The position numbers and the translations under genes are program-made. A DNA stretch of 64,000 nt from an uncultured Collinsella sp. (GTDB lineage Bacteria > Actinomycetota > Coriobacteriia > Coriobacteriales > Coriobacteriaceae), in assembly GCA_902491765.1 (NCBI GenBank), contig CABUIY010000008.1, positions 1 through 64,000 on the forward strand, in the 5' to 3' direction. Under the pieces are notes generated by a model. The model was not told the DNA's origin. It did no database searches and saw only the letters and a program-made list of their open reading frames with translations. Below are positions 34,555 to 43,606 of the stretch, piece by piece; position 1 is the first letter of the stretch; the number at the start of each line of letters is the position of its first letter.

Positions 34555-34752
34555 TCGCTCTCCCTTGGTCGCATGAACGTTGTCGGCGCCCATAATGCGG
34601 CCGAGGGGCAACTGGTGTAGACCAGATACGGCGTTGTTAAACGCGGCGTTGTCGAATGGAAACGGCGCCGCAATCTTGGAAACGGCGCGGCAACGGACGC
34701 GAAACGAACGGGAAATACGCGAGCAAGGAAGCCGTGAGCGCGCCCGTCCCGG

Positions 34753-35772
34753 CTAGTGGCGGAACAGCTCGCGGGCTCGGTCGCGGAGATTAGTTGCTCG
34801 AATGACGCCTTCGTAGCGATTGATGCGCAGACGCGGGAAGGCGTTAAAGAAGCGTAGGTCGCGGCGGCTGAGCGACACGCTTGGCACCGGACGGCTCATG
34901 CGCTTGCCGGCAAGGCGACGACTGAGCGACGGACGCGGCATGTTCGGCGCGGCATCGGCCACGCGGCGGGCGGCAAGCGCCAGGCCGCGAGCACCATCCG
35001 CGATAAACGTCGGCATCGAAGCCTTCTCGCGCAGGGCATCGAGCGCGGCGTCACCCAGCTCGGCCAGCCACGCGTTAACGGCACGGCTACGGATGTGCGT
35101 CTGTGCCACCGAGTCAATCGTAGAATCGGGAATACGTTCGAGCATTGAGTCCGAGGCATCGGCAAGCGACTCATTGATGCGGTCGGCAAGGTCGGCCCGG
35201 ACGCGCTCCAGCTGATCGGACAGACGCCGCCAGCTCGCCAGCGAGCACAACGCGTCGACCATCATCGCGACCGCGACGATAAAGGCGGACAGCCGCACAA
35301 TCAGCACCGGCAGATGACCAAGCAGCCCCAGCAATGCCGGCTCCACTAAACGGCAAATGCACAGCGCACCCAGGCCAAACGCGCATGCCCAGTACAGGCA
35401 GATGCGTCCGTGCAAGTTAAACGGCAGGTGCGAGTAATCCCAAAAGCGAGCGCCCGTTGTTTTTTCCAACAGCACGCCTACGCTGTACTCAATCACGCTG
35501 CATACGAGCGCTGCAGCGACAAACTGGCTCGACGCGTCAGGAATTCCGCGCAACAGCAGCCAGCAGGCAATGCCGCCCGCGCCATAGATGGGGCAACACG
35601 GTCCCAGCAAAAAGCCGCTGTTGGCAAAGCGTCCGTGGTTGAGCATGGCGCAGACCGTCGATTCCCATGCCCAGCCGCAAAACCCGTAGAAGGCGAACGA
35701 GAGCACCAGTGCCGAAAGCGGACAGGCGGCAAGCGTCGCGCCGTCAAATGCCATGTCGATCGCGGTCCCCAC
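34753..35772 (-). CDS. Putative ABC transporter permease (CmpB family)
   Basis: A 339-residue protein with about five helices in the first 180 residues, carrying the CmpB hallmarks GRFANSGFLLGPCCPIYGAG and WDYSHLPFNLHGRICL, then a long soluble charged C-terminus rich in Arg and Ala. Despite the name, the family has no demonstrated transport role. It starts with GTG at 35772, 3 bases after the stop of the HD gene, with GGAGAGG upstream, so the pair is translationally coupled. From 34555 to 34752 (the amt upstream region) I see no other gene. Confidence 0.82.
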   Translation of the reverse strand: MGTAIDMAFDGATLAACPLSALVLSFAFYGFCGWAWESTVCAMLNHGRFANSGFLLGPCCPIYGAGGIACWLLLRGIPDASSQFVAAALVCSVIEYSVGVLLEKTTGARFWDYSHLPFNLHGRICLYWACAFGLGALCICRLVEPALLGLLGHLPVLIVRLSAFIVAVAMMVDALCSLASWRRLSDQLERVRADLADRINESLADASDSMLERIPDSTIDSVAQTHIRSRAVNAWLAELGDAALDALREKASMPTFIADGARGLALAARRVADAAPNMPRPSLSRRLAGKRMSRPVPSVSLSRRDLRFFNAFPRLRINRYEGVIRATNLRDRARELFRH

Positions 35773-35775
35773 CGT

Positions 35776-36333
35776 CTACCCTCTCCTCTTTTCACTCGAA
35801 TCTTTGCTCGAGCCGTCGCTCGAGCCCTCGCTCAAATCGTTCGCGTCGTCTTTGCGCGGCAGGCGGCCGGCGACCGTCTCGCGCAGAGCACACCATTTAT
35901 CCGCCAGGCACACAATCCAAGCCTCACGACACGTCGGCGGCACCGGCACCAGCGGAAACATATGCCGCACGATAATATTCCGTTCGCGCGACGTCAGCTC
36001 AAAATCTTCCTCCGCGCGCGCTAGGGCAAAAAACGGGTGGCGAAAGCCATGCAGCCGATGGCTTGGGTCGGGATCGTGCCAATCGTAGAGAAAGTAATCG
36101 TGTAACAAGGCTCCGCGCAGCAGCGAGGCACGGTCGATCGAAACACCGACGCGGCCCAGGCGCTCGGCAAAGGACAGGCTCGTCCGCGCTACCGAAGTCA
36201 CATGTGCATAGACCGTCACGTCGCCATGCTGGATAAACTCGCGCGTCAGGTCCAAGCGGCCCGCCTGGGCGAGCTGGCGGGCGGCATCGTCGACCTCGTG
36301 CGCGATTTTCTCGGCACGAACGGCATCGGACAT
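35776..36333 (-). CDS. HD domain protein
   Basis: A 185-residue metal-dependent phosphohydrolase-like protein. The HD pair is in RGALLHDYFLYDWHDPDP (about 93-110) with His residues HGDVTVYAH and HRLHGFRHP completing a metal site. The last 25 residues are low-complexity Ser/Asp/Lys. This type is similar to small HD proteins of unknown substrate. AAGGAGG stands 4 bases before the chosen ATG at 36333. Its stop is 3 bases from the CmpB-like start, so the two form an operon. It is divergent from the dxs-like gene. Confidence 0.88.
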   Translation of the reverse strand: MSDAVRAEKIAHEVDDAARQLAQAGRLDLTREFIQHGDVTVYAHVTSVARTSLSFAERLGRVGVSIDRASLLRGALLHDYFLYDWHDPDPSHRLHGFRHPFFALARAEEDFELTSRERNIIVRHMFPLVPVPPTCREAWIVCLADKWCALRETVAGRLPRKDDANDLSEGSSDGSSKDSSEKRRG

Positions 36334-36560
36334 GCTGCCTCCTTCCAGCGGCTCACGGCGGCAAGCCACGGCCTGCACGTATTGAAAAAATCATCATCGA
36401 ATCTATCAGTATGGCATCGGACAAAACGTTTTGCCCCACCAGTTGGCGAATTACCGCGCCGCCGTCACATATCAAACGCCAAAATGTGCGAGACTGTCTT
36501 GTGCAATTGTGTCGGCCGAGGGAGCGCCGGCGCTCGATTCGCATGGAGTAACCCACAACG

Positions 36561-38342
36561 ATGCTGCTTACGCAAACGACAACGCCCGAGGACGTCAAGG
36601 CTCTTAATCGTGCCGAGCTCCCGCAGCTCTGCGACGAGATTCGCCACGCCATCCTCGAAAGCTCCGCCGCCGTCGGCGGGCACGTTGCCCCCAACCTGGG
36701 CGTCGTTGAGCTTACGGTCGCGCTCCATCGCGTGTTTAACTCCCCTATCGACAAGATTCTCTTTGACGTTTCGCACCAGACCTACGCCCACAAGGCGCTG
36801 ACTGGGCGCGCGTACACTTATATCGATCCGAAGCGCTTTGGCGAGGCCTCTGGCTTTGCCAATCCCGACGAGTCCGAGCACGACCTGTTCGCCATGGGCC
36901 ATACCTCCACGTCGGTGAGCCTGGGCTGCGGCCTGGCGCACGCTCGTGACCTGGCGGGCGATGCGTACAACGTCATCACCATCATTGGCGACGGCTCGCT
37001 TTCGGGCGGCCTGGCGTTTGAGGGCTTCAACAATGCCGCCGAACTCGACAGCAACCTGATCATCATCGTCAACGATAACGACCAGTCCATCGCCGAGAAC
37101 CACGGTGGCCTCTATCGCAATCTGGCCGAGCTGCGCGCCACCAACGGCACCTGTGAGCGCAACGTTTTCCGCGCGATGGGACTCGACTACCGTTATTTGG
37201 ACGCCGGCAACGACGTGTTGGCCCTAGTCGACGCGCTGCAGGAACTGCGCAATATCGATCATCCCATCGTGCTGCACGTCTCCACCGCCAAGGGCAAGGG
37301 CTTTGAGCCGGCCCAGAGCGACCCCGAACGCTGGCACCACGTGGGTCCGTTTGACATGGCGACCGGGCGCAAGCTCTGCCCGGGCCATCCGAGCGAGCCT
37401 GCGCCGCGCACCTACGCCGACATTACGGGCGAGGCGCTCAGCGCCGCCATCGAGCGCGATCCGCAGGTCGTGGGCATCACGGCCGCCACACCCTACATCA
37501 TGGGCTTTACACCCGAGCTTCGCGCTGCCGCCGGCAAACAGTTCGTCGATGTGGGCATTGCCGAGGAGCACGCCGTGACCTTTGCCACCGCGCTTGCGCG
37601 CTCGGGCGCCAAGCCAGTCTTTGGTGTGTACGGCACGTTTTTGCAGCGCGCCTACGACGAACTCTGGCACGACCTGTGCCTCAACGACGCCCCGGCAACC
37701 ATTTTGGTGTTTGGTGCGTCTATCTTTGGCACCACGTCCGAGACGCACCTCTCGTTCTTTGATATTTCCATGTTGGGCGGTCTTCCCAACATGCACTACT
37801 TGGCGCCGGCCTGCATGGAGGAATATCTGTCCATGCTGAGCTGGTCGCTCGACCACCGCGAGCATCCCGTGGCAATCCGCGTACCGGGCATCGGCCTGGT
37901 AAGCCGCCCCGACCTTGCGCCCGCCGAAGACACCGACTACAGCGCCGTTCGCTACAACGTGGTGCGTCAGGGCCGCGACGTTACCGTGCTCGCGCTTGGC
38001 GATTTCTTTGAGCTGGGTGAGCGCGTGGCAAACCGTCTGACTGCCGAGTACGGCATCGAGGCCACGCTCGTCAACCCGCGCTTTGCAACCGAGCTCGACC
38101 GCGAGTTCCTCGACAGTCTTGCCGCCGAGCATCGCGTCGTCGTCACCCTCGAGGACGGCATCTTGGACGGCGGCTGGGGCGAGCGCGTGGCATGCTATCT
38201 GGCATGCACGCCGTTGCGCACGCGCACCTTTGGCATCGCCAAGGGCTTTCCCGACCGCTACGATCCCAACGAACTGCTCGCGCAGAACGGCATGACGGTC
38301 GAGAACATGGCCGCCGAAGCCGTAAGGCTACTCAACGAGTAA
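36561..38342 (+). CDS. dxs: 1-deoxy-D-xylulose-5-phosphate synthase-like protein
   Basis: A 593-residue thiamine-diphosphate enzyme. The N-terminal part matches DXS (HVAPNLGVVELTVALHRVF; DVSHQTYAHKALTGR; ThDP site GDGSLSGGLAFEG to Asn171) and the pyrimidine domain has DVGIAEEHAVTFATALA. It is about 30 residues shorter than typical and the usual DRAG-x-VG-x-DG-x-THxG segment reads FGASIFGTTSETHLSFFD, so residues that hold the acceptor phosphate in DXS are not conserved. It probably condenses pyruvate with an aldehyde phosphate in isoprenoid or cofactor synthesis; strict DXS activity is uncertain. GGAG lies 12 bases upstream. Confidence 0.82.
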   Translation: MLLTQTTTPEDVKALNRAELPQLCDEIRHAILESSAAVGGHVAPNLGVVELTVALHRVFNSPIDKILFDVSHQTYAHKALTGRAYTYIDPKRFGEASGFANPDESEHDLFAMGHTSTSVSLGCGLAHARDLAGDAYNVITIIGDGSLSGGLAFEGFNNAAELDSNLIIIVNDNDQSIAENHGGLYRNLAELRATNGTCERNVFRAMGLDYRYLDAGNDVLALVDALQELRNIDHPIVLHVSTAKGKGFEPAQSDPERWHHVGPFDMATGRKLCPGHPSEPAPRTYADITGEALSAAIERDPQVVGITAATPYIMGFTPELRAAAGKQFVDVGIAEEHAVTFATALARSGAKPVFGVYGTFLQRAYDELWHDLCLNDAPATILVFGASIFGTTSETHLSFFDISMLGGLPNMHYLAPACMEEYLSMLSWSLDHREHPVAIRVPGIGLVSRPDLAPAEDTDYSAVRYNVVRQGRDVTVLALGDFFELGERVANRLTAEYGIEATLVNPRFATELDREFLDSLAAEHRVVVTLEDGILDGGWGERVACYLACTPLRTRTFGIAKGFPDRYDPNELLAQNGMTVENMAAEAVRLLNE

Positions 38343-38344
38343 GA

Positions 38345-38385
38345 AAACCTCCGCAAGGAAAGCATCCCTGCGGAGGTTTTTATTT
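38345..38385 (+). terminator. Terminator of the dxs-like gene
   Basis: Stem AAAACCTCCGCA / TGCGGAGGTTTTT with a short loop and a T-run, 2 bases past the stop. Confidence 0.9.
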
Positions 38386-38399
38386 TCGCGACGCGATTA

Positions 38400-38617
38400 T
38401 CTCAATCTGTAACATCTATGGCCTGAATTCCCGTCTAACTGTTACAGATCGAGACAAGACGTCTTAGTCCCCGACGTTTGTCTCAATCTGTAACAGTTAG
38501 GGACCTTTTGGCCGTCCAGATGTTACAGATTGAGACATTCGAATTCCCCTGAAGAGAAAATCTCGATCTGTAACAGTTACTCGGCAAAAATGGCTGCAGA
38601 TGTTACAGATCGAGACA
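38400..38617. repeat. Tandem array of three 57-59-bp palindromes
   Basis: Copies at about 38400-38456, 38479-38537 and 38560-38617. Each has arms TCTCRATCTGTAACA and TGTTACAGATYGAGA around a 25-base interior that differs between copies, and about 22 bases separate neighbours. The period is near 80 bases. They lie between the dxs-like terminator and the promoter of the amino-acid importer and contain no gene. They could be BIME-like repeats or multi-site operators. Confidence 0.85.
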
Positions 38618-38649
38618 AAACAGCAAGGCATGCCGCTGCATCGGTCAGA

Positions 38650-38685
38650 ACCACCACAAAGGTGCCTGTCCCTTTTTGGTAGGTA
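38650..38685 (+). repeat. CCTGTCCC-loop hairpin H4 (mixed arms)
   Basis: The left arm ACCACCACAAAGG matches hairpin H2 at 15415, while the right arm CCTTTTTGGTAGGT matches H1 at 10531. The two arms pair poorly. The loop TGCCTGTC is retained. It looks like a recombinant of two subfamilies. Confidence 0.6.
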
Positions 38686-38726
38686 GAATTACCCATAAGG
38701 CAAGTATGTTTCTGAGTTATTTCGTG

Positions 38727-38756
38727 TTGACCCATTTGAGCGGGATAGGGTATAAC
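38727..38756 (+). promoter_or_regulatory. Promoter of the amino-acid ABC importer
   Basis: TTGACC (38727-38732) and TATAAC (38751-38756) are separated by 18 bases, 44 bases upstream of the binding-protein start. Confidence 0.65.
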
Positions 38757-38799
38757 TCTACTCAACCGCTAGGGATTTTATTGAGAAAGGTGTTCTCCC

Positions 38800-39795
38800 A
38801 TGAGCAAGAACCTCTCCCAGCAGGTCGTTCTCGACCGCCGCGGCTTCGTTGCCGCCACCTTCGCAACCGTCGCCGGCCTTGGTCTTGCCGGCTGCTCCGA
38901 CACCAGCGCCGAGGCCGACAAGGGTTCCGCCGCCGGCTCCTCCAAGAGCTCCAAGGATACCGAAGTTTCCGCCACGCTCGACGCTAAGGCATTCGACAAG
39001 CTCGTCGACAACGGCCCCAAGGCCGATGACGACGCCATCGCCGCCAGCACCTGGGCCACGGCCGTTAAGGACGCCGGCGTCTTTAAGATCGGTGGCGTTC
39101 AGACCTCCACGCTCTTCTCCCTCCTCAACGAGAAAGACGGTCAGACCCGCGGCTTCGACGCCGGTATCGCACAGCTCCTGTCCAACTACATTCTGGGCGA
39201 GAACAATGTCGAGATCACCCAGGTGACCTCGGACACGCGCGAGTCCGTCCTGCAGAACGGCCAGGTCGACGCTGTCTTTGCCACCTACACCATTACCGAC
39301 GAGCGAAAGAAACTCGTTTCCTTTGCCGGTCCCTATTACTACACGCAGCAGGCTATCCTGGTGCTCGCCGACAACGACGACATCAAGAGCGTCGACGACC
39401 TGGCCGACAAGAACGTCGCCGTCCAGTCCGGCTCCAACGGCCCCGCCATCCTGGAGGAGTTCGCTCCCAAGGCCAGCCAGCAGGAGTTCAAGACCGACGA
39501 GGAGGCTCGTCAGGCCCTCCAGCAGGGTCGCGTTGACGCCTACGTCATCGATAACAACATGCAGCAGAGCGCCCTGGTCCGCGAGCCCGGTAAATACAAG
39601 ATCGCCGGCAAGCCCTTCGGCAGCAAGGAGCCCTATGGCATCGGTCTACCGCTCGATTCCGACGGCGTCGCCTTTGTCAACGACTTCCTTAAGAAGATCG
39701 AGGACGACGGCACCTGGACCGAGCTGTGGCAGATCTGCATCGGCGACCGCACGGGCGACACCAATGTTCCCGAGCTGCCCGAAATCGGCGCCTAG
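38800..39795 (+). CDS. Glutamate/polar amino-acid ABC transporter substrate-binding lipoprotein
   Basis: A 331-residue family-3 solute-binding protein. The N-terminus has a twin-arginine-like DRRGFVAATFATVAGLGLAGC with a lipobox (Cys32), then a Ser/Ala/Lys linker and the two-lobed domain (DAKAFDKLVDNG ... GFDAGIAQLLSNYILG ... TYTITDERKKLVSFAGPYYY ... AVQSGSNGPAILEEFAPKA). The last domain matches glutamate/glutamine binders. It should be lipidated by Lgt (15461). AAAGG precedes the ATG. It is followed by two permease genes and an ATPase gene, a full importer. The stop is 138 bases before the first permease. Confidence 0.92.
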   Translation: MSKNLSQQVVLDRRGFVAATFATVAGLGLAGCSDTSAEADKGSAAGSSKSSKDTEVSATLDAKAFDKLVDNGPKADDDAIAASTWATAVKDAGVFKIGGVQTSTLFSLLNEKDGQTRGFDAGIAQLLSNYILGENNVEITQVTSDTRESVLQNGQVDAVFATYTITDERKKLVSFAGPYYYTQQAILVLADNDDIKSVDDLADKNVAVQSGSNGPAILEEFAPKASQQEFKTDEEARQALQQGRVDAYVIDNNMQQSALVREPGKYKIAGKPFGSKEPYGIGLPLDSDGVAFVNDFLKKIEDDGTWTELWQICIGDRTGDTNVPELPEIGA

Positions 39796-39933
39796 GCAAC
39801 GAGCCTGGTAACGGCCGCAACGAAACCATATGGAAACGCACGATGCGCTTTATTGCGGTAAACTGTTTCCTCACAGAGTTGTCGGGGCTTCCGTACACAC
39901 GGGAGCCCCTTTCCTTATCGGCGGGAGGTCCGC

Positions 39934-40593
39934 ATGAGTCTCTCCGAACTCTGGTCGCTCTATGGCCAGAACTATATCGACGCGCTGCTAGCAACCTGGG
40001 GCATGACACTTGAGTCGTTTGTCATCGCCATGGTGCTGGCCGTCGCCGTCACCGTGATGCGCGTGTCGCCGCTCAAGCCGCTGCGCGTCTTTGGCGACCT
40101 GTATGTCCAGGTCTTCCGTAACATCCCCGGCATCGCGCTGCTCATCATCGTCGTCTATGCGCTGCCGCCGCTCAAGGTCGTCCTACCCTACCGCACCTGC
40201 GTTATCGTCGCCACGGTTCTTTTGGGCTCGGCCTTTGGCTCCGAGAACTTTATGAGCGGCATCAACACCGTCGGCGTCGGCCAGGTGGAAGCCGCCCGCT
40301 CGCTGGGCATGAGCTTTAACCGTATCCTCGCCAAGATCGTGATTCCGCAGGCGCTGCGCTCGAGCGTGTTGCCCATGACCAACCTCTTTATCGCCGTCAT
40401 GCTCACCACCGCGCTCGGCAGTCAGGTGCCACTTAAACCGCAGGAGCTCACCGGCGTGGTGAGCTACATCAACACGCGCTCGCTCGGCGGCGTCGCCGCG
40501 TTCTTTATCTCGGCGCTCGGCTACCTGGGCACTGCCTTTGTGGTGAGCCACATTGGCAACTACATTGATAAGAAGGTGAGGATCCTCCGATGA
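39934..40593 (+). CDS. Amino-acid ABC transporter permease 1
   Basis: A 219-residue HisM/GlnP-type permease with about five helices. The EAA loop that contacts the ATPase is visible: GQVEAARSLGMSFNRILAKIVIPQAL (residues about 110-135). GGGAGG lies 7 bases before the ATG. It overlaps the next permease gene by 4 bases (ATGA), typical for coupled translation of the heterodimeric pore. Confidence 0.95.
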   Translation: MSLSELWSLYGQNYIDALLATWGMTLESFVIAMVLAVAVTVMRVSPLKPLRVFGDLYVQVFRNIPGIALLIIVVYALPPLKVVLPYRTCVIVATVLLGSAFGSENFMSGINTVGVGQVEAARSLGMSFNRILAKIVIPQALRSSVLPMTNLFIAVMLTTALGSQVPLKPQELTGVVSYINTRSLGGVAAFFISALGYLGTAFVVSHIGNYIDKKVRILR

Positions 40594-41423
40594 GCAAGCA
40601 TTCCACCTCCGCGCTCACCATGCGCGATGCGCTCTACGAGGCTCCCGGCCCCAAGATGCGCGCCAAGATTCGCATCGGCACCGCCATCTCATTGGTTGCC
40701 GTGGCGGCGCTCATCGCCTTGGTACTGCAGCGCTTTTATGTGACCGGTCAGCTTTCGGTCCACTATTGGTATTTCTTTACGCACCTCTCCACCTGGAAGT
40801 TCTTACTTGCCGGCTTTGAGGGCACCGTTAAAGTCGCACTCACCGCTGGCGCCATCGCGCTGGTACTGGGCTTAGGCCTTATGCTCGGCCGCACCAGCGA
40901 CATCAAGCCGCTGCAGCTGGTCTGCCGCGTGCTCACCGATTTCTTCCGCGGCGTGCCGAGCCTGCTGTTCATCTACTTCTTCTTTTTGGTGCTGCCCCAG
41001 TACAAGATCGCGCTACCGTCGTTTTGGATGCTCACGCTTCCCGTCGCGCTCGCCGCAGCCGGCGTACTCGCCGAGATCTTCCGCGCCGGCGTCAACGCCG
41101 TGCCGCGTGGCCAGGTCGAGGCGGCCCAGGCGCTCGGTCTCTCCAAGGCTAAAATCACCTTTAAAATCGTATTGCCGCAGGCTATTCGATTTATCATTCC
41201 GTCGTTGATCTCACAACTTGTAGTCGTGGTCAAGGACACCACCGTCGCCTATGTGGTGAGCTATCCCGACCTGATGCAAAATGCCCGCGTGCTCATTACC
41301 AACTACGACGCCCTCGTGTCGGTCTACCTGGTGATCGCAGTCATCTACATCCTCATCAACGTCGCGATCAACAAGGCCGCTGTCTATGTTTCGCACAAGA
41401 CCGGCGCGACCATCATCCGCTAA
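40590..41423 (+). CDS. Amino-acid ABC transporter permease 2
   Basis: A 277-residue permease with a longer polar N-terminus (about 30 residues) and five or more helices; the EAA loop reads GQVEAAQALGLSKAKITFKIVLPQAI. Together with permease 1 it forms the membrane channel of the importer. The start ATG overlaps the stop of permease 1. The sequence DFFRGVPSLLFIYFFF is typical of GluD-like subunits. Confidence 0.95.
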   Translation: MSKHSTSALTMRDALYEAPGPKMRAKIRIGTAISLVAVAALIALVLQRFYVTGQLSVHYWYFFTHLSTWKFLLAGFEGTVKVALTAGAIALVLGLGLMLGRTSDIKPLQLVCRVLTDFFRGVPSLLFIYFFFLVLPQYKIALPSFWMLTLPVALAAAGVLAEIFRAGVNAVPRGQVEAAQALGLSKAKITFKIVLPQAIRFIIPSLISQLVVVVKDTTVAYVVSYPDLMQNARVLITNYDALVSVYLVIAVIYILINVAINKAAVYVSHKTGATIIR

Positions 41424-41459
41424 CGCTTTACCATTTCGAGTCATAAGGAGCCGAGCACC

Positions 41460-42224
<765 letters not shown>

Positions 42225-42311
42225 CCCAATTGCCACGCGGGCAAATTCATCAGTAACGTTTGCTCCGCGCCACCCCTGTGCCATGTCCACCCGGATTCGA
42301 AAGCTACGCCC

Positions 42312-43121
42312 ATGATCGGAACCCGCACCTCATCGTCCTACACTCCGCACGTCGACGTCGATCCCGCCGACCGTCCGCTCGTCCTGGTCGCACCACGCTG
42401 GGAAGAAGCGAAACCCTATTTGAGCGAGACGCTCTCCCCCAACGAGGAGATTGCGAGCGTCTTTGTCGATGCCATCCTTGCCGCCGGCGGCCTGCCGCTG
42501 CAGATGTCCATCACCGAGGACATTGAGGTCATCCGTCATTACGTCGATATCGCCGACGGCATCGCCATTCCCGGCGGCCCCGATGTCAATCCCAAACGTT
42601 GGGGCGATGATCGACCCTACGACCCCACCCTCTGCTGCGAGATCCGCGATAGCTTTGAGTTTAAGCTGGTCGGCGAGGTGCTCCGCGCCAAAAAGCCGCT
42701 CTTTACCACCTGCCGCGGCACGCAGTTGCTCAATGTCGCCACCGGCGGCACCCTGTGCATGGACGTGCCAAGCCTGGGCGCGCGCGAGGGCCGCACGCAG
42801 TGGCGCCATACCCACGTGCTCAACGACCCCGTGCATCCCGTCGAGGTCGTGCCGGGCTCGTTGCTGGAGCGCGCGCTTGGCGGGCACAGGCTTATCCAGA
42901 CCAACTCCGCACACCACTGCTGCATCGATCGTCTGGGTAAAAGCACGCGCTTGGTCGCCAAGGCAACCGATGGCGTGCCCGAGTGCATCGAAGTCGAAGG
43001 CCAACCCTTCTGCCTGGGCGTGCAATGGCATCCCGAGTACACCTGGCAGACGCTCGAAACCGACTTTAACCTCTGGAAGTCGTTTGTCGAGGCGGCAGTC
43101 AAGGTCAAGCAGGCCCGCTAG
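42312..43121 (+). CDS. Class I glutamine amidotransferase-like hydrolase (peptidase C26)
   Basis: A 269-residue gamma-glutamyl hydrolase/PuuD-type protein. Nucleophile Cys134 in TTCRGTQLLNVATGG, oxyanion region AIPGGPDVNPKRWGDD, and the His/Glu pair in VQWHPEYTW near residue 243. Relatives split gamma-glutamyl amides such as gamma-glutamyl-GABA, releasing glutamate. It follows the glutamate-type importer by 88 bases on the same strand, so a shared role in handling gamma-glutamyl compounds is plausible. The Shine-Dalgarno is weak. A strong hairpin follows. Confidence 0.88.
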   Translation: MIGTRTSSSYTPHVDVDPADRPLVLVAPRWEEAKPYLSETLSPNEEIASVFVDAILAAGGLPLQMSITEDIEVIRHYVDIADGIAIPGGPDVNPKRWGDDRPYDPTLCCEIRDSFEFKLVGEVLRAKKPLFTTCRGTQLLNVATGGTLCMDVPSLGAREGRTQWRHTHVLNDPVHPVEVVPGSLLERALGGHRLIQTNSAHHCCIDRLGKSTRLVAKATDGVPECIEVEGQPFCLGVQWHPEYTWQTLETDFNLWKSFVEAAVKVKQAR

Positions 43122-43142
43122 CACGCGAACCACAAAACAGAT

Positions 43143-43183
43143 AAGGGCGCCCCGCCGGCCACATGGTCCGGCGGGGCACCCTT
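43143..43183. terminator. Bidirectional terminator
   Basis: AAGGGcGCCCCGCCGG / CCGGCGGGGCaCCCTTT between convergent genes (C26 hydrolase and HPt). Confidence 0.85.
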
Positions 43184-43226
43184 TCACCTATATGTGGCCG
43201 GCAAGCAGCCCAAGGCTCGCAAGCTC

Positions 43227-43583
43227 TTATTCAGCCGCCTCGCGCAGAGCCGACATCGTTGCCGCATATTGCTGCTGCAACGCATGCATTCCCTCGCGAG
43301 CGCCGTCAACGGCATCGGCGCCGCGAAGTGCTTCGGTCACCACGACCGCCGGCTCGTACAGATTATCGAATCCCAGGTTCTGGCTCACGCCCTTGAGCGT
43401 GTGCGCTGCCATAAACGCACCTTCGGCGTCTCCTGCCGCCATGGCGGCCTCCAGCTTGTCCATGCTCTCGTCATCCAAAAACTTGAGGGCAAAGCGGGCA
43501 AGCATTTCCTCGCCCATCAGCCGAGCGCACGCGTCATCATAATTAGCGCCGATCTTCTCATACGCCTCACGCATGGAAATCAT
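43227..43583 (-). CDS. HPt (histidine phosphotransfer) domain protein
   Basis: A 118-residue all-helical HPt protein with the phosphorylated His in AAHTLKGVSQNLGF (His61). HPt domains relay phosphate between receiver domains. AAAGGAG lies 9 bases upstream. It follows the GGDEF-REC-HD-GYP gene by 23 bases on the same strand, so the receiver domain of that protein is the likely partner. No histidine kinase is in the window. Confidence 0.92.
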   Translation of the reverse strand: MISMREAYEKIGANYDDACARLMGEEMLARFALKFLDDESMDKLEAAMAAGDAEGAFMAAHTLKGVSQNLGFDNLYEPAVVVTEALRGADAVDGAREGMHALQQQYAATMSALREAAE

Positions 43584-43606
43584 GGATTAAAACTCCTTTG
43601 GTCAAA

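Noticed and set aside
37224..38132. 302-aa open frame opposite the dxs-like gene
   Set aside because: Antisense shadow without motifs.
38400..38617. CRISPR array
   Set aside because: Only three repeats, each a palindrome with a variable centre, about 80-base spacing, and no cas genes.
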